From Chloroflexota bacterium (GTDB taxonomy: Bacteria; Chloroflexota; Anaerolineae; 4572-78), in the NCBI GenBank assembly GCA_024278015.1, contig JAJRUC010000405.1, forward strand, positions 1-9,170: a stretch of DNA of 9,170 nt, read 5' to 3'. Below the pieces are notes generated by a model, which was not told the origin of the DNA, did no database searches, and was given only the letters and a program-made list of their open reading frames with translations. Numbering within the stretch: position 1 is the first letter of the stretch; each line of letters begins with the position of its first letter. A program made the position numbers and the translations under genes. Below are positions 1 to 7,086 of the stretch, one piece after another.

Positions 1-180
1 CCCTCCTGAGGGGAAAAAGCAAAATCCTCCCCCCGTAAAAGGGGAAAAGCAAAATCCTCCCCCCTCCTGAGGGGAAAAAGCAAAATCCTCCCCCCGTAAA
101 AGGGGAAAAGCAAAATCCTCCCCCCTCCTGAGGGGAAAAAGCAAAATCCTCCCCCCGCAAGAGGGGGGACTGAGGGGGGT
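1..180. repeat. Tandem array of alternating 31/30-bp C-rich palindromic units
   Basis: The array has a 61-bp period made of two related half-units. Type A (31 bp) occupies 1-31, 62-92 and 123-153. Type B (30 bp) occupies 32-61 and 93-122. A sixth, degenerate B-like unit starts at 154 and ends in two G6 runs. All five good units share the core GGGGAAAA(A)GCAAAATCC followed by TCCC; they differ only in the 8-9 bases before it. Each junction can fold into a hairpin, for example CCCCTC-CT-GAGGGG at 61-74, CCCC-GTAAAA-GGGG at 31-44, and a 7-bp stem at 150-156/163-169. The window begins inside the array, so its full length is unknown. No gene is visible here. Function unknown; it ends about 90 bp before the clpC -10 box. 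Confidence 0.9.
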
Positions 181-195
181 GAATAGTTTCTCCGG

Positions 196-205
196 GCATT
201 AATGC
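196..205. promoter_or_regulatory. Perfect 10-bp palindrome upstream of the clpC promoter
   Basis: GCATTAATGC is a perfect palindrome about 40 bp upstream of the putative -35 box of clpC. It could be half of an operator or chance. I looked for the CIRCE (HrcA) and CtsR-type operators that control clp genes in other phyla and found neither in 181-346. Weak call. Confidence 0.15.
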
Positions 206-245
206 TCGCCGGCCCAAAGTCTAACGCACTTCTAACAGAAAGTAG

Positions 246-274
246 TAGAAACTTTTCGGCAAACCGGGTATAAT
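246..274 (+). promoter_or_regulatory. Sigma70-type promoter for clpC
   Basis: The -10 hexamer TATAAT (269-274) matches consensus perfectly. TAGAAA (246-251) matches four of six -35 positions at the ideal 17-bp spacing. Transcription would start near 281, leaving a leader of about 65 nt before the ATG at 347. The match to a housekeeping-type promoter suggests basal expression. Confidence 0.6.
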
Positions 275-346
275 TATCGTAATAACGCCTCTGTTTTTGC
301 CGATTGTTTCAAAACAAAGGCTATTTCATACGAGGTACATAATTTT

Positions 347-2842
347 ATGATGCGATTCGACCGATTTACCGAGCGCGCTCAGGAAGCCGCCATGCGCGCC
401 TACGAAATTTTACAGCGCTACAGCCACGCCCAGGCCGATACCGAACACCTGTTGCTGGCCCTGCTTGAGCAGGCAAACGGCTCTGTGCCTGAACTATTGG
501 GCGTTTTAAACGTAAACCCGGAAGATGTCAGGGAACGGATAGACGACATCCTTTTGCGCTCACCCAAAGTCAGCGTTATGCCGAATATGGCCGTCGGCCA
601 GGTTTACATTACCCCCCGCCTGAAGCGAGTCCTTGACCAGGCCCAGGTGGAAGCCAAAAACCTGGGCGATGAATACATCTCTACCGAGCATCTCTTCCTG
701 TCAATTGCCGGCGAGCGCGGAACGGCCACCGCCAAGGTTTTTAGCGATATGAATATTACCCACAAGCGCATCCTGGAAGCCATTAACACCCTGCGCGGCG
801 GCCAAAGCGTCAACGCCCCCCACGCCGAAAAACAGTATCGCACCCTGGAAAAATACAGCCGCAACCTGACCCACATGGCCCAGGAAGGCAAACTGGACCC
901 CGTCATTGGCCGCGACACCGAAATTTTGCGCGTCATTCAGGTGCTGTCCCGGCGCACCAAAAACAACCCCGTCCTCATCGGCGAAGCGGGCGTGGGCAAA
1001 ACGGCCATCGTCGAAGGGCTGGCCCAAAAAATCGAAACCGATGACGTGCCCGAAATTTTAATGGGCAAACAGGTTATCAGCCTGGACCTGGGGGCCATGA
1101 TTGCCGGTTCTCGCTTTAGAGGCGAATTTGAAGAGCGCCTTAAATCTGCACTGGACGAAATCAAACGGGCCGAAGGCGAAATCATCCTGTTCATCGACGA
1201 AATTCACACCGTGGTGGGCGCGGGTGCGGCCCAGGGGGCAATGGATGCCAGCAATATGATGAAACCGGCCCTGGCCCGGGGCGAACTGCAATGCGTGGGG
1301 GCTACCACCGTCGACGAATATCGCAAGTACATTGAAAAAGACCCGGCTCTGGAACGCCGCTTTGCCCCCGTCTTTGTGGAAGAACCATCCGTTGAAGAAA
1401 CTATCCAAATGCTGCAAGGCGTTAAACACCGCTACGAAGAACACCACCAGATCACCTATTCGCAGGCCGCGCTGGAAGCCGCCGCCCGGCTTTCGGCCCG
1501 CTACGTGACAGACCGCCACCTGCCCGACAAAGCCATTGACCTGATTGACGAAGCCGCCTCAAAATTGCGCATCGCCATCTATTCCATGCCCCCGGAGCTA
1601 AAGGCCCAAAAGAAACGACTCACGCTCATTCAAAAAGAAGAGGCCGAAGCGGCCCACACCCAAAACTGGGAAAAAGCCGCCGAACTGAAAACCGAACGGC
1701 TGCAACTGGAACTCGATTTTCAAAAAGAATACGATGCCTGGCGCGACGAAAAAAATCTGGACGAAGTGGTAGAAGTGGATGATATTGCCGATGTCATTGC
1801 CATGTGGACGGGCATTCCCGTAACCAGCATGATGGAAACGGAAGCCGAAAAATTACTGGAAATGGAAGACCGCCTCCACGAGCGGGTCATTGGCCAGGAC
1901 GAAGCCATCAACGCCATATCCGACGCCATTCGGCGGGCGCGGTCCGGCCTGAAGGACCCCCGTCGTCCCACCGGCAGCTTCCTCTTTTTGGGCAGTTCCG
2001 GCGTGGGCAAAACCGAGCTGGCTAAAACGCTGGCCTGGTTCCTTTTTGATGAAGAAGACGCTCTGCTGCGCATTGACATGAGCGAATACCGCGAGGGCCA
2101 CAGCACCAGCCGCCTGTTCGGCGCGCCGCCGGGCTATGTGGGCTACGATGAAGGCGGCCAACTGACCGAAGCCGTGCGCCGCCGGCCCTATCAGGTAGTG
2201 CTGTTTGATGAAATTGAAAAAGCCCACCCGGATGTCTGGAACGCCCTGCTGCAAATTCTGGAAGACGGCCGCTTAACCGACGGCCAGGGCCACACCGTCG
2301 ATTTCAGAAACACAGTCATCATTATGACCAGCAATATCGGCACGGCCTTTGGCCCCAAAGGGGGCACGCTCGGCTTCCGCGCCCGGGGCGACGAAGGCAC
2401 ATTCGATGATGACCGCAGGCAAAAAGACATCAAGGATTCGTTGCGCCAGCACTTCCGGCCCGAATTTTTGAACCGCATCGACGAAATCATCATCTTCCAC
2501 ACCCTCACCCAGGAACAGGTAGTCGAAATTGTCGATTTGCAGATAGAAGAGATTACCGGACGCTTGCGCGAATCCGGCCTTGAAATTGACCTGATGCCGG
2601 CCGCCAAAAACTGGCTGGGCGAACAAGGCTTCGACCCGCAATTTGGAGCCAGACCCCTGCGCCGCACCCTGCAAAAGCGGGTTGAATCACCCCTGTCCGT
2701 TCAAATTTTGCGCGGCGAGTTCAAGACGGGTGATACCATTATTATCGACTACGATGAGGAACAGGGCTTAACCTTCACCCGCCAAACGGCAGATAGCCTG
2801 TCGCTGGCAGTACCCGCCCCCACCAACCTGGAAGCCGTATAG
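347..2842 (+). CDS. clpC: ClpC-type ATP-dependent Clp protease ATP-binding subunit (AAA+ unfoldase)
   Basis: This 831-residue cytosolic Hsp100 unfoldase should thread substrates into the ClpP peptidase. Domains in order: double Clp N-domain (about 1-145); first AAA+ module with Walker A GEAGVGKT (212-219), Walker B ILFIDE (280-285), GATT sensor (318-321) and Arg finger near ERR (336-338); a short UVR-type helical insert (about 422-457); second AAA+ module with Walker A GSSGVGKT (549-556), pore loop GYVG (596-599), Walker B VVLFDE (617-622), FLNR Arg finger (R710) and sensor-2 GARPLRR (767-773). TLGF at 674-677 fits the ClpP-docking loop, so it should work with ClpP, which is not in this window. 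The short UVR insert instead of a long coiled-coil M domain separates it from ClpB. The ATG at 347 is preferred over 350 because GAGG lies at 332-335. Length is normal, and no mcsA, mcsB or ctsR lies beside it. Confidence 0.96.
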   Translation: MMRFDRFTERAQEAAMRAYEILQRYSHAQADTEHLLLALLEQANGSVPELLGVLNVNPEDVRERIDDILLRSPKVSVMPNMAVGQVYITPRLKRVLDQAQVEAKNLGDEYISTEHLFLSIAGERGTATAKVFSDMNITHKRILEAINTLRGGQSVNAPHAEKQYRTLEKYSRNLTHMAQEGKLDPVIGRDTEILRVIQVLSRRTKNNPVLIGEAGVGKTAIVEGLAQKIETDDVPEILMGKQVISLDLGAMIAGSRFRGEFEERLKSALDEIKRAEGEIILFIDEIHTVVGAGAAQGAMDASNMMKPALARGELQCVGATTVDEYRKYIEKDPALERRFAPVFVEEPSVEETIQMLQGVKHRYEEHHQITYSQAALEAAARLSARYVTDRHLPDKAIDLIDEAASKLRIAIYSMPPELKAQKKRLTLIQKEEAEAAHTQNWEKAAELKTERLQLELDFQKEYDAWRDEKNLDEVVEVDDIADVIAMWTGIPVTSMMETEAEKLLEMEDRLHERVIGQDEAINAISDAIRRARSGLKDPRRPTGSFLFLGSSGVGKTELAKTLAWFLFDEEDALLRIDMSEYREGHSTSRLFGAPPGYVGYDEGGQLTEAVRRRPYQVVLFDEIEKAHPDVWNALLQILEDGRLTDGQGHTVDFRNTVIIMTSNIGTAFGPKGGTLGFRARGDEGTFDDDRRQKDIKDSLRQHFRPEFLNRIDEIIIFHTLTQEQVVEIVDLQIEEITGRLRESGLEIDLMPAAKNWLGEQGFDPQFGARPLRRTLQKRVESPLSVQILRGEFKTGDTIIIDYDEEQGLTFTRQTADSLSLAVPAPTNLEAV

Positions 2843-2871
2843 TGTCGTGTCAAGAAGCATCATTTGGTAAC

Positions 2872-2895
2872 AGGGGCGGTTTGCGAACCGCCCCT
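2872..2895. repeat. 10-bp-stem palindrome downstream of clpC
   Basis: AGGGGCGGTT (2872-2881) pairs perfectly with AACCGCCCCT (2886-2895) across a TGCG tetraloop, 29 bases after the clpC stop. There is no following T-tract, so it is not a classical intrinsic terminator. It could protect the 3' end of the clpC mRNA, or be a dispersed REP-type palindrome. Similar GGGGCGGTT/AACCGCCCC palindromes are, from memory, scattered in intergenic DNA of Chloroflexota and cyanobacteria. Confidence 0.7.
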
Positions 2896-2967
2896 ACGGA
2901 CAAATCGGCTCACTCATCTTGTCTGTTGTGTGATATATGACGAAACAGTAGTTTGCTCCAGAAGCGC

Positions 2968-3000
2968 AAAAAACCCGCCGACGTTTCCATCGGCGGGTTT
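2968..3000 (-). terminator. Intrinsic terminator of the FKBP lipoprotein gene, possibly bidirectional
   Basis: An 11-bp perfect stem (2971-2981 with 2990-3000) encloses an 8-nt loop. On the minus strand the stem runs into six T (complement of 2968-2973), the textbook arrangement, 25 bases after the FKBP stop. On the plus strand it is followed only by TTTGCGG, so it may stop clpC transcripts less efficiently. Confidence 0.85.
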
Positions 3001-3024
3001 GCGGTTTAAATCCGGTTACACAAT

Positions 3025-3975
3025 TTACTGAATATCAACCAGTTCCACTTCAAAAATCAGGGTGGCGTTGGGCGGAATCACCCCGCCCGCGCCATCTGCG
3101 CCGTAACCCAGTTCCGGGGGGATGACCAACTGGCGTTTGCCGCCCACTTTCATGGTAGCAATGCCTTCGTCCCAGCCGGGAATAACCTGGCCCGCGCCCA
3201 AAACGAAGGGCAGGGGCTGGCCCCGGTCCAGCGAGCTATCGAATTTGGTGCCGTCTTCCAGCCAGCCGGTGTAATTCGTCACCACGGTTTGCCCGGCCTC
3301 CGGGGTGGGACCATCGCCCACTTCAAAATCATAATACTTCAGGCCGCTGTCGGTGGTTTGATAATCCGCTTCGTCCACGGGGGTGGGAGACTCCGGCGCG
3401 CCGGGCAGAATGTCAACCACTTCCACTTCAAAATACAGGGTGGCGCCGGGCGGAATCAAATTCGGCACGCCCCGGTCGCCAAAAGCCAGGTCTGCCGGAA
3501 TAATCATTTTGGCTTTGGTGCCCACCGGCATCATGCTAATGCCTTCATCCCAACCGGGAATCATGGCCCCTACGCCCAGCGGGAAGGTGAGGGGCTGGTC
3601 ACTTTCATACGATGAATCAAACATCGAGCCGTCGGCCAGCAGGCCATTGTAATGAACTTGCACCACGTTGCCCGTTTGAGGCATCTCACCCGCGCCTTCA
3701 TCAGTAACCCAGTATTGCAGGCCGCTGTCGGTGGTGGTCATCTCGGCTTCCGGAAAGCGGTCGGCCATCTCAGCCGAAAGCTCCAGCGCCACATGCGCGG
3801 CTGCCGCCTGGTCGGTTGCGGGCGGGGGGGGCGTCGGGGCCACGGCCTCTGCCGGCGTGGCCGTGGGGGCCGGGGTTTCGGTGGGCGGAATGGAGGTCGG
3901 TTCTTCGGTGGCGGGTTGCCCGCAGGCCGCTAAAAAGAAAACGACCAGCATAATACTCATCAATTTATATTTCAT
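3025..3975 (-). CDS. Exported lipoprotein with two FKBP-type peptidyl-prolyl isomerase domains
   Basis: This 316-residue protein should catalyse cis-trans isomerisation of Xaa-Pro bonds outside the cytoplasm. Residues 1-17 form a lipoprotein signal peptide ending in the lipobox LAAC, with Cys18 as the lipidation site. A Pro/Thr/Glu/Ala-rich tether (about 19-55) follows. Two FKBP domains (81-189 and 207-315) each begin TTDSGL and align over 109 residues without gaps; I count 58 identities. Pocket residues are visible: Y109, F119, D120, I139 and W142 in the first; Y235, F245, D246, V264, I265, W268 and Y291 in the second. The first has Phe (F165, LAFGDRG) where the second has Tyr. The ATG is set by AAGGAG five bases upstream. 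It is monocistronic, with its own promoter and terminator. The PPIase role is solid at family level; substrates are unknown. Confidence 0.93.
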   Translation of the reverse strand: MKYKLMSIMLVVFFLAACGQPATEEPTSIPPTETPAPTATPAEAVAPTPPPPATDQAAAAHVALELSAEMADRFPEAEMTTTDSGLQYWVTDEGAGEMPQTGNVVQVHYNGLLADGSMFDSSYESDQPLTFPLGVGAMIPGWDEGISMMPVGTKAKMIIPADLAFGDRGVPNLIPPGATLYFEVEVVDILPGAPESPTPVDEADYQTTDSGLKYYDFEVGDGPTPEAGQTVVTNYTGWLEDGTKFDSSLDRGQPLPFVLGAGQVIPGWDEGIATMKVGGKRQLVIPPELGYGADGAGGVIPPNATLIFEVELVDIQ

Positions 3976-4005
3976 AATAGCTCCTTAATTTTTTTCACTT
4001 GGAAC

Positions 4006-4033
4006 ATCATATCCCAAACGGCCAAATAATCAA
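4006..4033 (-). promoter_or_regulatory. Promoter for the FKBP lipoprotein gene
   Basis: On the minus strand, TTGATT (complement of 4028-4033; four of six -35 matches) is followed after 16 bp by TATGAT (complement of 4006-4011; five of six -10 matches). This gives a leader of about 25 nt containing the AAGGAG ribosome-binding site. Confidence 0.55.
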
Positions 4034-4094
4034 ATTGTAATGAACCCTACTGAAAACCAACCCACACTGCTGTAAACTGAAAGGCAACTATCCA

Positions 4095-4100
4095 TAAAAT
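4095..4100 (+). promoter_or_regulatory. Possible -10 box for the DUF3179 lipoprotein gene
   Basis: TAAAAT matches five of six -10 positions and lies about 27 bases before the ATG at 4127. No convincing -35 is seen at 16-18 bp upstream. It is the best candidate in the 127-bp gap (3976-4102) between the divergent genes. Confidence 0.3.
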
Positions 4101-4126
4101 GATTGAATCCGACTGGAGCAACAAAT

Positions 4127-5425
4127 ATGCGTTTACCCTGGTTTACCCTCGTTATATTATCCATAATCGCCGTTGTGGTTGCCGGCTGTGGAAGCGGGTC
4201 CTCTCACGGCGCGCAAACTTTGGCCGAGACTCAGCCGTCTGCGGGGCCAACGGTTGCCCCCGCAAACGCCGAATCGCAAACCGCCCCTGCTTCCTCCGCT
4301 TCCTCTCCAACCGCTTCCACGCCGGATACCCCCGCATCGGCGGCAGTGGCTAAAAACGGCAAACCGTTGTTAAATGATAAACCCATCTATTCCTTTGAAG
4401 ATTACTGGGCCACCGATTTTAGTTTGCACACCGTACCGTATTCTGAAATTTTCTCCGGCGGCGTGCCGCGCGACGGCATCCCCCCCATCGACAATCCAAA
4501 ATTTGTCAGCGTGGCCGAAGCGGCGGCCTGGCTGGCAGACCAGGAGCCGATTTTTGTGGTGACGGCAGGCAGTCAAACCAAAGGCTATCCGCTGCAAATT
4601 ATGATTTGGCACGAAGTGGTGAACGATGATATTGGCGGCGAGCCGGTGGTGGTGACGTTCTGCCCGCTGTGCAATTCGGCCATTACCTTCAAAAGAACGA
4701 TAGCCGGCGCCATATATGATTTCGGCGTTTCCGGAAAATTGCGCAACAGCGATTTGGTGATGTGGGACCGTCAAACCGAAAGCTGGTGGCAGCAACTCAC
4801 CGGCGAAGCGATTGTGGGCGAGATGGTCGGCACGCAACTGGATATGTTGCCCACCCAACTTGTCTCTTTTGCCGATTTCAAAACCAGCTTCCCCAATGCG
4901 CCCGTCCTGTCTCAGGATACCGGCTTTAACCGGTCTTACGGCTCAAATCCGTATCGCGGCTACGATACCGACCAGCAACCCTTCCTTTTTGCGGGCGAAG
5001 TAGACGACCGGCTGCAAGCCGTCGACCGGGTTATTGCCGTGCAAATAGCTGATGAGGCGGCGGCCTATCCGTACAAAGTGCTGGCCCAACAGCGCGTGGT
5101 GGCCGATACCGTGGCCGGGCAAGCGGTGGTCATCTTTTGGCAAGCGGGCACCACCTCTGCCCTGGACGGCGGCTCTATTGCCGATTCCCGCGACGTAGGG
5201 GCCACCGGCGTGTTCGACCCCAACCTGGACGGACAAAAATTGACCTTCCAATGGGCAGACGATGCCTTTACGGATGACCAGACGGGCAGCACATGGAACA
5301 TCTTCGGCGAGGCGACCGCCGGCCAACTGGCCGGCCAACAGTTGACTACTGTTTTGCACGCCGACCACTTCTGGTTTGCGATGGCCGCCTTCTTCCCCGA
5401 TGTCCGCATCTATCAGGGCGGTTAA
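4127..5425 (+). CDS. DUF3179-family lipoprotein, function unknown
   Basis: This 432-residue exported lipoprotein belongs to the DUF3179 family, which has no established activity. Residues 1-20 form a signal peptide with lipobox VAGC and Cys21 as lipidation site, followed by a Ser/Pro/Ala/Thr-rich tether (about 22-75). The DUF3179 body has its usual landmarks: YPLQIMIWHE (154-163), GGEPVVVTFCPLCNSAITF (170-188) with a CxxC pair C179/C182, VSGKLRNSDLVMWDRQT (201-217) and a C-terminal HADHFWFAMAAFFP (411-424). The CPLC pair and histidines H162, H411 and H414 might bind metal or do redox chemistry; this is inference. Reading could begin at a TTG (4103) adding eight residues, but the ATG at 4127 has GGAG at 4115-4118 and gives a cleaner signal peptide. 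It is transcribed alone, with a strong terminator downstream. Confidence 0.9.
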   Translation: MRLPWFTLVILSIIAVVVAGCGSGSSHGAQTLAETQPSAGPTVAPANAESQTAPASSASSPTASTPDTPASAAVAKNGKPLLNDKPIYSFEDYWATDFSLHTVPYSEIFSGGVPRDGIPPIDNPKFVSVAEAAAWLADQEPIFVVTAGSQTKGYPLQIMIWHEVVNDDIGGEPVVVTFCPLCNSAITFKRTIAGAIYDFGVSGKLRNSDLVMWDRQTESWWQQLTGEAIVGEMVGTQLDMLPTQLVSFADFKTSFPNAPVLSQDTGFNRSYGSNPYRGYDTDQQPFLFAGEVDDRLQAVDRVIAVQIADEAAAYPYKVLAQQRVVADTVAGQAVVIFWQAGTTSALDGGSIADSRDVGATGVFDPNLDGQKLTFQWADDAFTDDQTGSTWNIFGEATAGQLAGQQLTTVLHADHFWFAMAAFFPDVRIYQGG

Positions 5426-5453
5426 GTTCGCCGTTCTCCTCCCTCCCTTTGTT

Positions 5454-5488
5454 TCGCCGGCAGCCGGCAATGGCTGCCGGCGATTTTT
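5454..5488 (+). terminator. Intrinsic terminator of the DUF3179 gene
   Basis: A perfect 12-bp GC-rich stem (5454-5465 with 5472-5483) encloses a 6-nt loop and is followed by five T (5484-5488). It starts 28 bases after the stop codon and separates this gene from the aldo/keto reductase. Confidence 0.9.
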
Positions 5489-5541
5489 ACGTCGCCGCGC
5501 ATGCATGTTCACTACTTTTTTGTGTAAAATCCACCCTTTTA

Positions 5542-5550
5542 TGTTATCAT
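5542..5550 (+). promoter_or_regulatory. Extended -10 promoter for the aldo/keto reductase
   Basis: TGT-TATCAT is an extended -10 element (TGn plus a five-of-six hexamer). A weak TTGTGT lies 19 bp upstream at 5520-5525. Transcription would start near 5557, leaving about 40 nt of leader with the GGGAGG ribosome-binding site. The flanking AT-rich stretch contrasts with the GC-rich coding DNA. Confidence 0.45.
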
Positions 5551-5595
5551 AAAAAATATAGAATGGTTAAACCAGATGCAAAACGGGAGGACACC

Positions 5596-6579
5596 ATGAA
5601 TTATCGTCTTTTTGGGCGAACCGGCTGGCGCGTATCTGAAGTAAGTTTCGGGGCATGGGCCATCGGCGCGGAATGGGGCCACGTGAGTGAAGAAGACGCC
5701 CTGGCCGCCCTGCACGCCGCCATCGACCAGGGCGTGAATTTCATCGACACGGCAGATGTGTACGGCGACGGCCGCAGTGAACGGCTGATTGCCCAGGCGC
5801 TGAAAGACCGGTCTGAACAAATTTATGTGGTTACCAAAGCGGGCCGTCGCTTGAATCCTCATGCAGCCGCAGGCTACAATCAGAAAAATCTGACCGCTTT
5901 TGTAGAACGCAGCCTGAAAAACCTGGAGGCAGAGGCGCTCGATTTGGTGCAACTGCATTGCCCGCCCACCCAGGTGTATTATATGCCGGAGGTTTTTGGG
6001 GCGCTGGACGGGCTGGTGCAAGCCGGGAAAATTCGCCATTACGGCGTTAGCGTTGAGAAAGTGGAAGAGGCCATCAAAGCCGCCGAATACCCCAACGTGC
6101 AGAGCGTGCAAATTATCTTCAATATTTTCCGCCGCCGACCGGCTGAGTTGTTTTTTGAACTGGCGAAATTGCGGCAAGTAGCTATTTTGGCCCGCGTGCC
6201 CCTTGCCAGCGGCCTGCTGACCGGCAAAATGACCCGCGACAGCGCCTTTGCCGCCGATGACCACCGCCACTACAACCGTCACGGCGAAGCCTTTGACGTA
6301 GGCGAGACCTTCTCCGGCGTTGATTTTGAGACCGGGCTGGCAGCCGTGGAGGCGCTGCGGGCGCTGGTTCCGGCGGGCATGACGATGGCCCAATTTGCCC
6401 TGCGCTGGATTTTGATGTTCGATGCGGTCAGTTGCGTCATTCCGGGGGCCAAAAACCGGCAGCAAGCCGAAGATAACGCCAAAGCCGCCGATTTTGCCCC
6501 CTTCGACCAGGGCTTGATGCGCCGGATAGAGGCCATTTACACCGAAAAAATAAAGCCCCACGTCCACCATCGCTGGTAA
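5596..6579 (+). CDS. Aldo/keto reductase family oxidoreductase
   Basis: This 327-residue cytosolic enzyme should reduce aldehydes or ketones with NAD(P)H on a TIM-barrel fold. The catalytic tetrad is intact: D51 (FIDTADVYG), Y56, K81 (VVTKAGRR) and H121 (LQLHCPP). The cofactor-phosphate region reads VIPGAKNRQQAEDN (281-294), as in NADP(H)-binding members. The domain runs from YRLFGRTG near the N-terminus to the barrel end at about 312, then a short tail ending HVHHRW. The ATG at 5596 is fixed by GGGAGG at 5585-5590. The open frame extends upstream to 5293, but that part lies inside the DUF3179 gene and its terminator, so it is not coding. The gene stands alone between a terminator and a convergent gene, so the substrate cannot be inferred. 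Length is typical. Confidence 0.93.
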   Translation: MNYRLFGRTGWRVSEVSFGAWAIGAEWGHVSEEDALAALHAAIDQGVNFIDTADVYGDGRSERLIAQALKDRSEQIYVVTKAGRRLNPHAAAGYNQKNLTAFVERSLKNLEAEALDLVQLHCPPTQVYYMPEVFGALDGLVQAGKIRHYGVSVEKVEEAIKAAEYPNVQSVQIIFNIFRRRPAELFFELAKLRQVAILARVPLASGLLTGKMTRDSAFAADDHRHYNRHGEAFDVGETFSGVDFETGLAAVEALRALVPAGMTMAQFALRWILMFDAVSCVIPGAKNRQQAEDNAKAADFAPFDQGLMRRIEAIYTEKIKPHVHHRW

Positions 6580-6595
6580 ACCGCGCGGGGCGGTT
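6579..6595. terminator. Short hairpin bridging two convergent stop codons
   Basis: AACCGC (6579-6584) and GCGGTT (6590-6595) can pair with a 5-nt loop, placing a small stem exactly between the convergent stop codons of the aldo/keto reductase and the DksA-like gene. There is no T-tract on either side, so termination function is doubtful. The gap between the genes is only 15 bp. Confidence 0.3.
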
Positions 6596-6957
6596 CAGGC
6601 CGCCAGGCGGCGCGGAAATTTTGCTTCCAGGGTTGATTTGCAGGCCACGCACAAGATGGCCTGCGGAAAAATCTCCAGCCGTTCCGGGTTAATCCGCTGC
6701 CCGCACGTTTCGCAGCGGCCGTAGCCGCCGTTTTGCGCTTGCCGCAAGGCCCGGTCAATTGAATTTAACTTCTCTCTGGCATTGTTCAGCAAGGCCAGCG
6801 TCACCGTTTGCTCGGTCAAACCGGGGTCGGCTTCATCAATGTCCGGGTCAATCCGCGCCCGAAGTCTGGCTTCAAATTGTCTGATTTTCTGCTCCAGCCG
6901 GCATCGTTGCCGGTTAAGCTGAATGATGGGGATGTGATTCGCAAATTGGATGGTCAT
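6595..6957 (-). CDS. TraR/DksA-type C4 zinc-finger protein
   Basis: This 120-residue cytosolic protein has a predicted coiled-coil hairpin (about 11-75) with the turn at DEADPG (41-46). A C4 zinc finger follows, with ligands C82, C85, C103 and C106 in the family pattern YGRCETCGQRI...FPQAILCVAC. DksA-type proteins enter the RNA polymerase secondary channel and tune initiation, often with ppGpp; whether this short relative does so is inference. The start is the ATG at 6955-6957, with GGGAGG four bases upstream. The frame stays open to 7113, but the extra 52 codons translate a palindromic repeat (SPLKGGELGRG) and are very unlikely to be made. It is convergent with the aldo/keto reductase and divergent from ruvB, from which it may share a control region. 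Confidence 0.88.
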   Translation of the reverse strand: MTIQFANHIPIIQLNRQRCRLEQKIRQFEARLRARIDPDIDEADPGLTEQTVTLALLNNAREKLNSIDRALRQAQNGGYGRCETCGQRINPERLEIFPQAILCVACKSTLEAKFPRRLAA

Positions 6958-6976
6958 CCGTCCTCCCTTGAAAATA

Positions 6977-7036
6977 CCCCTCCCCAACTCTCCTCCCTTT
7001 AACGGGGAGGGAATCGTCGTAGACGACGGGTTGGGG
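6977..7036. repeat. GC-rich palindromic repeat able to form a three-way junction
   Basis: An outer stem CCCCAAC/GTTGGGG (6982-6988 with 7030-7036) encloses two hairpins: CCTCCC/GGGAGG (6992-6997 with 7005-7010) and CGTCGT/ACGACG (7015-7020 with 7023-7028). It lies in the presumed 5' leader of the DksA-like gene, about 20 bases from its start codon. Its left half matches, in opposite orientation, the repeat at 8629-8664. It is probably a dispersed non-coding element, possibly MITE- or REP-like. Confidence 0.75.
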
Positions 7037-7086
7037 TCGGTTCTTAAGTCTGAAGCTATTTTATCAAAAAACCGTTTCTTCTCCTT

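Noticed and set aside
1..160. Possible CRISPR array from regularly spaced repeats
   Set aside because: The variable parts are only 8-9 bases and alternate between two sequences; real spacers are longer and unique, and no cas gene is present.
181..346. CIRCE or CtsR operator for heat-shock control of clpC
   Set aside because: Neither the TTAGCACTC inverted repeat nor a CtsR-like heptanucleotide repeat is present.
347..2842. ClpB disaggregase
   Set aside because: The middle region is a short UVR-type insert rather than the long ClpB coiled coil, and a ClpP-docking TLGF loop is present.
4103..4126. TTG start for the DUF3179 lipoprotein
   Set aside because: The ATG at 4127 has GGAG at proper spacing and leaves a compact lipoprotein signal peptide.
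5293..5595. N-terminal extension of the aldo/keto reductase
   Set aside because: It overlaps the DUF3179 gene and runs through a strong terminator; a clear ribosome-binding site marks 5596.
5539..6570. 343-codon open frame on the minus strand
   Set aside because: It is fully antisense to the well-supported aldo/keto reductase, has no recognisable domain, and arises from GC-rich codon bias.
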